Origin: Rubrivivax sp. | Lineage (GTDB): Bacteria > Pseudomonadota > Gammaproteobacteria > Burkholderiales > Burkholderiaceae_C | DNA length: 64,000 nt | Direction of reading: 5' to 3' | Assembly: GCA_027491255.1 (NCBI GenBank) | Contig: JAIXWM010000046.1 | Coordinates: forward strand, 62,001-126,000 | Shown: piece by piece, positions 38,851-46,511 of the stretch | Position numbering within the stretch: the first letter of the stretch is position 1 | How the letters are laid out: each line of letters begins with the position of its first letter | The notes under the pieces: generated by a model | What the model was told of the DNA's origin: nothing | The model's input: only the letters and a program-made list of their open reading frames with translations | Databases searched by the model: none | Made by a program: the position numbers and the translations under genes

Positions 38851-40425
38851 TCAGGACCCCCCGCGCCGCAGGACCTGCCCCGGCCGCAGGCCGGTCGGTG
38901 CTCCGTCGCGCAGGGCGAGTGCTCCGTTGACGACCACGTGGCGCATGCCCGTGGCCAGTTGATTCGGTTCGAAGGTCGTGGCCCGGGCGCGGAAGCACGC
39001 CGGGTCGAACACCGCGATGTCGGCGGCCGCGCCCGGGGCGAGCACGCCGCGGTCGCGCAGGCCGAGCGTGGCCGCGGGAAAGCCGGTGAGCCGGTACACC
39101 GCCTCCTCCACCGACAGCAGGCGCCGCTCGTTGACCATGAAGTCGAAGAACCACGCCGCCCAGGAATAGGCCCCGTGGAACACCGCGCCGGCCAGCGGCC
39201 CGTCGGGCGCCAGCGTCGTCGCGTCCGAGCCGGGCATGCACATCGGATGCGCGAAGACCTGCGCCTGCTGCTGCGGCGTGTAGGCCTTGATGATCACCAT
39301 TGCGCGCGACAGGTCCTCGATGTCGTGCTCGAGGATGTCACAGGCGATGTGGAAGGGGTCGCGCCCGAGTTCGCGCCCGAGCTCGCCGATGCTGCGGCGC
39401 GAATACTGCGGGAAGGCCGGGTGGTCCAGCAGCACGATCCGGTCCCAGCCGCCGGAGGCGACGATGCTGGGACTGGCGCGCATGCGCTCGCGGCCCTCGC
39501 TCGAGCGCAGCAGCGCGGCAGCACCCCCGGCCGCGTCGGCCCAGGGCGGGATCAGCGTGCTCAGGAAGGTCGTTCCGTACAGCCGGGTATGCATGTCGAA
39601 GCGCACGTCCAGCCCGCCATCGCGGGCACGCTCGAGGGCCTGCACCGCGCGCACGTCCTCGCCGTCGGCGGTGCGCCGGGGAAGCAGGTGCGACAACTGC
39701 AGACGCACGCCGCTGGCGCGCGCAGTGCGCAGCGCCTCGTCGATGGCCTCGATCGCGCCTTCGTCGCGCTGGCGCGTGTGCGTGGCGTACAGCGCGCCGC
39801 GGCGCGCGACGGTGCGGGCGAGCGCGGTCAGTTCTTCCTCGCCGGCGGCCCGCTCGGCCGGGTACTCGAGCCCGGTCGACCAGCCGTAGGCGCCCTCGTC
39901 CAGGCCCTGCTCGAGCAGCGCATTCATGCGTTGCAGCTCGTCCGCGGTCGCTGGCCGGTCGGCCACGCCGATGACGGCGCGCCGCAGCTGCCCGTTGGGC
40001 ACCAGCGTCAGCGTGTTCACCGCGGGGCCGCGCTGCTGCAGCACGTCGAGGTACTCGTGCACGCGCGTCCAGCTCAGCGCCACCAGGCCGTTGAAGCCGT
40101 AGATGCTGGCCGCCGCGCGCGCAGGCTCGATCGGCGCGCAGCCGAAGCCGCAGTTGCCCAGCACCTCCAGCGTCACGCCCTGCGCGATCGCGCTGACGGC
40201 GCGCGGGTCGACCAGCAGCGTGTAATCGGAATGGCTGTGGATGTCGATGAAGCCGGGTGTCACCGTCAGCCCGGTGGCATCGACGACCGCCCCGGCGTCG
40301 GCCGGCAGGTCGGCAGCCACGGCGACGACGCGCCCGCCCTGGACCGCCACGTCGGCACGCCGCGCCGGCGCGCCGGTGCCGTCGACGACGGTGCCGCCGC
40401 GTATCAGCAGGTCCGGGGGCGTCAC
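38851..40425 (-). CDS. N-acyl-D-amino-acid deacylase (D-aminoacylase) family amidohydrolase
   Basis: A 524-residue metal-dependent amidohydrolase. 'PDLLIRGGTVVDGTG' is the beta-sandwich start; 'PGFIDIHSHSDYTLLVDPRA' contains the HxH motif (His63, His65) and 'LEVLGNCGFGCAP' the Cys92 ligand that distinguishes D-aminoacylases from hydantoinases; 'PMCMPGSDATTLAPDGP' holds the catalytic Asp. It should release free D-amino acids from N-acyl or similar derivatives. The GTG at 40425 overlaps the hyuB stop by 4 bp (GTGA), showing tight coupling with the hydantoinase subunits. Confidence 0.9.
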   Translation of the reverse strand: MTPPDLLIRGGTVVDGTGAPARRADVAVQGGRVVAVAADLPADAGAVVDATGLTVTPGFIDIHSHSDYTLLVDPRAVSAIAQGVTLEVLGNCGFGCAPIEPARAAASIYGFNGLVALSWTRVHEYLDVLQQRGPAVNTLTLVPNGQLRRAVIGVADRPATADELQRMNALLEQGLDEGAYGWSTGLEYPAERAAGEEELTALARTVARRGALYATHTRQRDEGAIEAIDEALRTARASGVRLQLSHLLPRRTADGEDVRAVQALERARDGGLDVRFDMHTRLYGTTFLSTLIPPWADAAGGAAALLRSSEGRERMRASPSIVASGGWDRIVLLDHPAFPQYSRRSIGELGRELGRDPFHIACDILEHDIEDLSRAMVIIKAYTPQQQAQVFAHPMCMPGSDATTLAPDGPLAGAVFHGAYSWAAWFFDFMVNERRLLSVEEAVYRLTGFPAATLGLRDRGVLAPGAAADIAVFDPACFRARATTFEPNQLATGMRHVVVNGALALRDGAPTGLRPGQVLRRGGS

Positions 40426-42200
40426 CGGCCCTCCACCGTTGCGGGCGCGCCGGCGCGCAGCCGGGCACGCAATTCGGCGGTGGCGGCCTGGTCGACGCAG
40501 CGCCGCGCAAGGTCGATCACGACCCCGTAGTCGGCCTGCGCAACCTGCGCGCTGACCTTGTCGTCGAGCACGTCGTCCAGCACCGCTGCGGGCTCGCGCA
40601 GCAGCGGGTCGCCGAAGCCGCCGCCGCCGGCGCTGACGTGACGGAACACATCGCCACGGCGCCAGGCCAGCGCCTCCATCGGCATCGTCGGCAGCGAACG
40701 CCGGCCCCGCGGGCTGATCAGCTCGTTGACCGAACCGCCGCCGGGCCGCCCGCCGTCCAGGCCGTAGGGCGGGTGGTCGCGGCGGTCGGCGCGGGTGGTG
40801 AAGACCGCCTCGTCGGCCAGCAGGCGGAACTCGCGCACATAGGCCAGGCCGCCGCGCTGCCGGCCCGCGCCGCCGGAGTCGCGCACCATGCCGTAGCGCA
40901 CCACCTCCAGCGGCAGCTCGGCCTCGATCAGCTCGGCCGGCTGGTTGGACAGGTTGGCCGCCGGGTTCGAGATGCCCTCGATGCCGTCGCGCCCGGCGCG
41001 CGCGCCCCAGGTGCCCACCATCACCTCGGTCAGCACGAAGGGCCGGCCGGCGTGCCAGCCGCCGCACGAGAACAGCGTGGGCCCGCCCTCGCCGGCCGCG
41101 ACCACGCGCTGCGGCACCACCTGCGCCAGCGCCGACATGATCACGTCGAAGACCCGGTAGCCCATGACGCCGCGCGCGGCGCAGGCGGCCGGCTCGTCCG
41201 GGTTCAGGATCGAGCCCTGCGGCGCGCGGATGCGCACCGGGCGCATGTAGCCGTCGCAGTTGGGGATGTCCGGGCTCGTCACGCAGCGGATCGCGCAGTA
41301 GGCCGAGGAGCGCACCATCGCGATCGGGCAGTTGATCGCCGCCGGCACCTGCGCCGAGGTGCCGGCGAAGTCGATCTCGATCTCGTCCCCGGCCACGGTC
41401 ACGCAGACCTCGATGCGCAGCGGCTCGGGCTGTTCGCCCAGGCCGTCGATCCACTCGGTGGCACGGTAGCGCCCGTCCGGGATGTCGCGGATGAAGCCGC
41501 GCATCAGGCGCTCGGCCTGGTCCAGGATGAGCTCGAAACTCGGCCGCAGCCGCTCGGCGCCGAAGCGCTGCAGCAGTCCGAGCAGGCCACGCTCGGCCAC
41601 GGCGCAGGCCGACACCTGCGCGCGCAGGTCGCCGAGCACCTGGATCGGCTGCCTCGTGTTGCGCTCGATCACCGCGAACAGGGTCTCGTCGGGCTGGCCG
41701 TCGGCGTACAGGCGCAGCCAGGGCAGGCGCAGCCCCTCCTGGTGGATGTCGCTGGCGTGGATGGCGGTGCTGCCCGGCGCCAGCCCGCCGACGTCGCTGT
41801 GGTGCGCCATCGTGCAGGCGTAGCCTTCGATGCGGCCGGCGCTGAAGATCGGCTTGACGACGTAGATGTCGGGCAGGTGCTGGCCCCCGCTGCCGTAGGG
41901 GTCGTTCATCAGGAAGATGTCGCCCTCGCGCATGCGGCCGCCCCAGCGCGCGAACAGGTGCGACATCGCGTCGGGGAAGGCACCGAGCTGCACCGCCAGC
42001 GTCAGGCCCTGGGCCACGACGCGGCCCTGCGCGTCGCACAAGGCCGTGGAGTAGTCCATCGAGTCGCGCACCACCGGCGAGTAGGCGCTGCGCATCAGCA
42101 CCAGCGCCATCTCGTCGGCGATCGAGGCCAGCGCGTTCTTGATCACCTCCAGCGTGATCGGGTCCACGGCGGGTGCGCCTGCAGCGGTGGCCTGGGTCAT
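40422..42200 (-). CDS. hyuB: Hydantoinase/oxoprolinase subunit B
   Basis: A 592-residue HyuB-family protein. 'DPITLEVIKNALASIADEMALVLMRSAYSPVVRDSMDYSTALCDAQG' (in pieces), 'EGDIFLMNDPYGSGGQHLPDIYV', 'MAHHSDVGGLAPG' and 'DRRDHPPYGLDGG' are family signatures, and the C-terminus keeps the Gly-rich 'SAGGGGFGDPLLREP' loop. It overlaps hyuA by 4 bp (42197-42200) and the D-aminoacylase by 4 bp. It is a different paralogue from the HyuB at 29394: the sequences share only the family core. Confidence 0.93.
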   Translation of the reverse strand: MTQATAAGAPAVDPITLEVIKNALASIADEMALVLMRSAYSPVVRDSMDYSTALCDAQGRVVAQGLTLAVQLGAFPDAMSHLFARWGGRMREGDIFLMNDPYGSGGQHLPDIYVVKPIFSAGRIEGYACTMAHHSDVGGLAPGSTAIHASDIHQEGLRLPWLRLYADGQPDETLFAVIERNTRQPIQVLGDLRAQVSACAVAERGLLGLLQRFGAERLRPSFELILDQAERLMRGFIRDIPDGRYRATEWIDGLGEQPEPLRIEVCVTVAGDEIEIDFAGTSAQVPAAINCPIAMVRSSAYCAIRCVTSPDIPNCDGYMRPVRIRAPQGSILNPDEPAACAARGVMGYRVFDVIMSALAQVVPQRVVAAGEGGPTLFSCGGWHAGRPFVLTEVMVGTWGARAGRDGIEGISNPAANLSNQPAELIEAELPLEVVRYGMVRDSGGAGRQRGGLAYVREFRLLADEAVFTTRADRRDHPPYGLDGGRPGGGSVNELISPRGRRSLPTMPMEALAWRRGDVFRHVSAGGGGFGDPLLREPAAVLDDVLDDKVSAQVAQADYGVVIDLARRCVDQAATAELRARLRAGAPATVEGR

Positions 42201-44311
42201 GCAAGGACTCCGGTGTCGATCAGGATGTTGCCCAGCGCATCCAGCCGGGCGCTCGCCCCGGGCGGCACGATGCAGGTGGCATCGGGCTCCTCGATGATGC
42301 AGGGCCCGTCGACCGCGCCCTGGCGCAGCGCTCCGCGGCCGATGACCGGCGTGGGCGTGCCCTGTTCGCCGGGCCCGAACCACACCAGACGCTCGGCCTG
42401 CGCGGGGGGCGGGGCGTCGAGCGAGGCTGCGCCGAGCAGGCTCGCCAGCCCCGCGTCGGCCACCGCCGGCGCCGAGGCGACGACGCGGATGTTGACCAGG
42501 TCCACCGGGTCGCCTTCGGAGCTGTGGCCGTAGGTGCGGGCGTGCTCGGCGTGGAAGTCGGCCTCGATCGCGCCCGGGTCGGGCCGGCCCGGGCGCAGCG
42601 GGATCGACAGCTCGAAGGCCTGGCCGGCGTAGCGCAGGTCGGCCACGCGGCGCAGTTCGACGCTGGCCGCGCCCAGCCCGTCGCGCCCGAGTTCCTCGCG
42701 CACTTCGGACTCCAGCGCGGCGTAGCGCGCCGTCAGTTCGTCGGCGTCGAGGTCGCGCGCGCGGCGCAGCACGCTGCGCTGCGCGGCCGTCTCCTGACGC
42801 GAGATCAGCAGCCCCGTGGCGCTGAAGACGCCCGGCGCCGGCGGGATGAGCACGGTGCGCATGTTCAGCTCGCGCGCGATGGCCACCGCCGCCACCGGGC
42901 CGTTGCCGCCGAAGGCCACGAGGGCGAATTCGCGCGGGTCGCGCCCGCGGTAGGTGGACACCGCCTTGACCGCACGCGTCATCGTCGCCACCGCGATCGC
43001 GTACACGCCCCAGGCGGCCTCGTGCAGCGGCAGGCCGAGCGCCGCGCACACGCGCGAGCGCAGGGCCTCGCGCGAGCGCTCGGCATCGATCGCCAGCCGG
43101 CCGCCGGCCAGGTGCCGGGGGTTCAGGTAGCCCAGCACGACCGCCGCGTCGGTGAAGGTGGGCTCCTCGCCGCCCTGCCCGTAGCAGGCCGGACCGGGCA
43201 CCGAGCCGGCGCTGCGCGGGCCCACCCGCAACGCGCCCGCGCCGTCGATCGACACGATGCTGCCGCCGCCGGCGCCGATCTCCGAGACGTCGATGAAGGG
43301 CAGCTTGATCGCGTAGCCGCCGCCCTTGACGAGCTTGGAGCTGATGTTGATCCCGGCACCGACCTCGTACTCGGTCGTGGTGGCGGGCTCGCCGCCTTCG
43401 ACGATGGCGGCCTTGGCCGTGGTGCCGCCCATGTCGAACGAGATCACGTTGTCGAGCCCGGCCGCGCGCGCGACCGCGGCGCAGGCGATCACGCCGGCCG
43501 CCGGGCCGGATTCGACGATGCACGCCGGGCGCTGCACCGTCGCGCCGGCCGACATCGTGCCGCCGTTGGACTGCATGATCTGCAGCGGCGCGCGCACGCC
43601 GGCCGCGCGCAGCTGCGCGGCCAGCGAATCCACATAGCGGCGCACGACCGGCCCGATGTAGGCGTTGACGACGGCGGTGCTGGTGCGCTCGTACTCGCGG
43701 ATCTCGGGCAGGATGCGCGACGAGGCGCTGATGTAGACACCCGGGCCGAGGCGCTCGCGCAGGATCTCGGCCATGCGGTCCTCGTGCCGCGGGTCGACAT
43801 AGGCGTGCAGGAAGGCCACCGCCACCGCCTCGGCGCCGTCGGCGGCGATCTCGTCGGCCACCGCCCGCGCCTGCGCCTCGTCCAGCGGCGTGCGCACGGC
43901 GCCGCGCGCGTCCAGGCGCTCGGCCACCTCGTGGCGACGCCGGCGCGGCACCAGCGGCGCGGGCTTGTCGTACTGCAGGTCGTACATCACCGGGATGCGC
44001 AGCCGGCGCATCTCGAGCACGTCGCGAAAGCCCTCGGTCGTCACGAGCGCGGTGCGCGCGCCGCGGTGCTCGAGGATGGTGTTCGTGGCCACGGTGGTCG
44101 CGTGCACCACGGCGTCGATGGCCGCCGGATCGATGCCGAACTCGTCGCGCAGCTGCGCGATCGCGGTCAGGATCGCGCGGCTGTAGTCGTCGGGCGTGGA
44201 CGAGACCTTCAGCGTCAGCACCCGGCCTGCGCCGGTGACGACGACGTCGGTGAAGGTGCCGCCGACATCGCAGCCGAGCACGTACCGCACCTGAGCTGCC
44301 GTGGAATTCAA
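42197..44311 (-). CDS. hyuA: Hydantoinase/oxoprolinase subunit A (ATP-dependent)
   Basis: A 704-residue HyuA-family protein. 'YVLGCDVGGTFTDVVVTGAG' is the ATP-binding N-terminus, 'VVHATTVATNTILEHRGARTALVTTEGFRD' (in pieces) the characteristic loop, then 'FDMGGTTAKAAIV' and 'GAGGGSIVSIDGAGAL'. No ATG sits at the right place; a TTG at 44311 preceded by GAGGAG nine bases upstream is the best start. An ATG at 44494 would overlap the divergent LysR gene. It is the first gene of a seven-gene leftward operon ending with the PhyH-like hydroxylase. Confidence 0.92.
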   Translation of the reverse strand: MNSTAAQVRYVLGCDVGGTFTDVVVTGAGRVLTLKVSSTPDDYSRAILTAIAQLRDEFGIDPAAIDAVVHATTVATNTILEHRGARTALVTTEGFRDVLEMRRLRIPVMYDLQYDKPAPLVPRRRRHEVAERLDARGAVRTPLDEAQARAVADEIAADGAEAVAVAFLHAYVDPRHEDRMAEILRERLGPGVYISASSRILPEIREYERTSTAVVNAYIGPVVRRYVDSLAAQLRAAGVRAPLQIMQSNGGTMSAGATVQRPACIVESGPAAGVIACAAVARAAGLDNVISFDMGGTTAKAAIVEGGEPATTTEYEVGAGINISSKLVKGGGYAIKLPFIDVSEIGAGGGSIVSIDGAGALRVGPRSAGSVPGPACYGQGGEEPTFTDAAVVLGYLNPRHLAGGRLAIDAERSREALRSRVCAALGLPLHEAAWGVYAIAVATMTRAVKAVSTYRGRDPREFALVAFGGNGPVAAVAIARELNMRTVLIPPAPGVFSATGLLISRQETAAQRSVLRRARDLDADELTARYAALESEVREELGRDGLGAASVELRRVADLRYAGQAFELSIPLRPGRPDPGAIEADFHAEHARTYGHSSEGDPVDLVNIRVVASAPAVADAGLASLLGAASLDAPPPAQAERLVWFGPGEQGTPTPVIGRGALRQGAVDGPCIIEEPDATCIVPPGASARLDALGNILIDTGVLA

Positions 44312-44386
44312 GATCGCTCGCTCCTCGTGTCCTGCGGCGCATTCTTGTGGCGGCCCGATGAAAAAGAAATTGAATTGTTTTTCTGG

Positions 44387-44405
44387 GAATGCATAAACTG
44401 CATTC
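44387..44405. promoter_or_regulatory. LysR-type operator GAATGCA-TAAAC-TGCATTC
   Basis: A perfect 7-bp inverted repeat with a 5-bp centre and the T-N11-A core of LysR regulator sites abuts the ATG of the LysR gene at 44406. An AT-rich block with a further inverted repeat (GAAAAA at 44360-44365, TTTTTC at 44378-44383, around AATTGAATT) lies beside it, between the divergent genes. It most likely binds the LysR protein encoded here, controlling hyuA and itself. Confidence 0.7.
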
Positions 44406-45338
44406 ATGAAGTTCACGCTGCCGCAGCTCGAGGCCCTGGTGTGGGTGGTGCGCCTGGGCAGCTTCCGGGCCGCGGCACTGCGGCTGAGCATCACCCAGCC
44501 GGCGATCTCGGTGCGCCTGCGCGAGCTCGAGCAAGTCGTCGGCGGCGCCCTGTTCCAGCGCGGCAGCTACCGCGCACAGCCCACGGTGCTGGGGCGGCAG
44601 ATCGCCTGGCAGGCCGAGCGCGTGCTGGAGCAGGCCGAGACCTTCGAGCAGCGCATGGCCGGCGCCACCGGGCTGGCAGGGCCGATCCGCATCGGCGTGG
44701 CCGACACCTTCGCGATGACCTGCGGCTCGCGCCTGATGCGCGAGATCGAGACGCGCCACCCGGGCGTGCAGGCCGAGCTGCGGGTGGACTTCAGCGTCCG
44801 TCTCGATGCATCGCTGCGCGGCGGCGATCTCGACATCGCGGTGCTGACCTCGCCCACGCCCGACGCGCTGGTGCAGGTGCGCCCGCTGATCGACCTGCCG
44901 CTGCAGTGGGTGGGCAACCCGCAGCGCCTGCAGTCGCTGGCCGGCACGGGCCGCCGCCGCGCCCACGGGCCGGCCGACATCGCCCACCTGCCCATCGTCA
45001 CCAACCCCAGCCCGTCCAACCTGTACTTCAGCATCGCCGAGTGGTTCCAGCGCGGCGGGGTGCAGCCCTCGCGGCTGATCACCTGCAACAGCCTGGGCAT
45101 CATGGCCCGGCTGGCCTGCGACGGCACCGGGCTGAGCCTGCTGCCGGTGGGCATCCTGCGCGAGGAGATCAGCGACGGGCTGCTCGTCATCGTGCCGACG
45201 CTGCCGCCGATCGCACCACACGAGGCGGCCGTCGCCTTCCGGCAGGACTTCCCTGGCGGCGGGATCGCGCAGCTGGCCGACCTCATCAAGGAGATCGCCG
45301 TCGACAGCGATCTCGCCCACTACCGACCCACCCGTTGA
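44406..45338 (+). CDS. LysR-family transcriptional regulator
   Basis: A 310-residue regulator. Residues 1-65 form the winged helix-turn-helix: 'LPQLEALVWVVRLGSFRAAALRLSITQPAISVRLRELEQ' in pieces, with the typical 'A-A-x-x-L-x-x-(S/T)Q-P-A-(I/V)S' recognition helix. The effector domain begins at 'GPIRIGVADTFAMTCGSRLM' (about residue 92). It is transcribed divergently from the hyuA operon, with a palindrome in the shared promoter, and is followed 8 bp later by the PLP enzyme gene, so it probably controls both. Confidence 0.93.
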   Translation: MKFTLPQLEALVWVVRLGSFRAAALRLSITQPAISVRLRELEQVVGGALFQRGSYRAQPTVLGRQIAWQAERVLEQAETFEQRMAGATGLAGPIRIGVADTFAMTCGSRLMREIETRHPGVQAELRVDFSVRLDASLRGGDLDIAVLTSPTPDALVQVRPLIDLPLQWVGNPQRLQSLAGTGRRRAHGPADIAHLPIVTNPSPSNLYFSIAEWFQRGGVQPSRLITCNSLGIMARLACDGTGLSLLPVGILREEISDGLLVIVPTLPPIAPHEAAVAFRQDFPGGGIAQLADLIKEIAVDSDLAHYRPTR

Positions 45339-45346
45339 GCCCGTCC

Positions 45347-46462
45347 ATGTCGCCCCTGCCCATGCTGCCGCCTCCCGCTGCCCTGACCCCGCTGCTCGCG
45401 CTGGACCTCGACGCCTTCGATCGCAACGCCGCGCGCCTGCACGACGCTATCGTTCGCCGTGCCGGCAAGCGCTGGCGGCCGCACGCCAAGGGCCTGCGCG
45501 CAGGGGCTGCAGCGCAGGCGCTGCTGGCCGTGGGTGCGCACGGCATGACCTGCTCGACGCTGCCGGAGGCGCAGGCCCTGGTCGATGCCGGGGTTGACGA
45601 CGTGCTGCTGGCCAACGAACTGGCGCAGCCGGCCGCGGGCGCCTGGCTGGCCGCGCTGAACCGCCGCGCGCGGGTCGTCTGCGCCGTCGACGCGCCGGAG
45701 CACCTGGCGCTGCTGGAGGCCGCGGCACGCGACGCGGGCCTGCGGCTGCCCGTGGTGGTGGAGGTCGATGTCGGCCTGGGCCGCTGCGGCTGCGCGCCCG
45801 GTGAGCCGGCGCTGGCGCTCGCGCGCGCCGTGGCGGCGTCGCCGGCGCTGACCTTCGAGGGCCTGTGCACCTGGGAAGGCCACGCGGTGCGCATCCGCGA
45901 GCCCGAAGCCAAGACCGCGGCCGTCGAGCAGGCGCTCGCCCGGCTGGTCGACACGGCGCGCGCCTGCGCCTCGGCCGGGCTGCCGGCGCGCATCGTCAGC
46001 GCAGGCGGCACCGGCGACTTCCTCCAGGCCTGCCGGGTGGACGGCGTGACCGAGCTGCAGGCCGGCGGCGGCGCCTACGGCGACCTGCGCTACGCGGGGG
46101 AGTTCGGCGCTCCGCTGGAGCCCGCGCTGACGCTGTGGACGACGGTCGTGAGCCGGCCCACCCCGACCCGCATCGTCTGCGACGGCGGGTTCAAGGCCCT
46201 GGCCGCGCAGCCCGCCCCCCTGCCGCGCGGCCTGACCAGCGTGCGCGAGGTCCGGCTCAACGCCGCCCACACCATCGTCGAGCTCGGGCAGGCGCAGGCG
46301 GCGCCGGGCATCGGCGCGGCCCTGGCGTTCGACGTCGGCAACGCCGACGCGACCGTCTTCCTGCACGCGCAGCTGCACCTGCACCGCGGCGACCGCTGGG
46401 TCGGCGCCTGGGCGCTCGGGCTGCCGGCCGAGCGCCCGCCGCAGGCAGCGGCCAGCCCGTAG
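45347..46462 (+). CDS. D-threonine aldolase / D-serine dehydratase-like PLP enzyme
   Basis: A 371-residue fold-type III (alanine racemase-like) pyridoxal-phosphate protein. 'KRWRPHAKGLRAGAAAQALLAVGAHGMTCSTLPEAQALVDAG' (in pieces) carries the PLP lysine in R-P-H-x-K and the next conserved helix; 'VEVDVGLGRCG' and 'GGTGDFLQAC' bind the cofactor phosphate. The C-terminal 'NAAHTIVELGQAQAAPGIG' holds a His in the metal-site region. These enzymes cleave or deaminate D-3-hydroxy amino acids. Its position behind LysR, opposite the D-aminoacylase operon, fits a final step on a D-amino acid. Confidence 0.85.
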   Translation: MSPLPMLPPPAALTPLLALDLDAFDRNAARLHDAIVRRAGKRWRPHAKGLRAGAAAQALLAVGAHGMTCSTLPEAQALVDAGVDDVLLANELAQPAAGAWLAALNRRARVVCAVDAPEHLALLEAAARDAGLRLPVVVEVDVGLGRCGCAPGEPALALARAVAASPALTFEGLCTWEGHAVRIREPEAKTAAVEQALARLVDTARACASAGLPARIVSAGGTGDFLQACRVDGVTELQAGGGAYGDLRYAGEFGAPLEPALTLWTTVVSRPTPTRIVCDGGFKALAAQPAPLPRGLTSVREVRLNAAHTIVELGQAQAAPGIGAALAFDVGNADATVFLHAQLHLHRGDRWVGAWALGLPAERPPQAAASP

Positions 46463-46511
46463 CAGCAGGCTCGCAGCGGCCGCTGCGGGAATCGGGGGCG
46501 AGAATCCCCGC

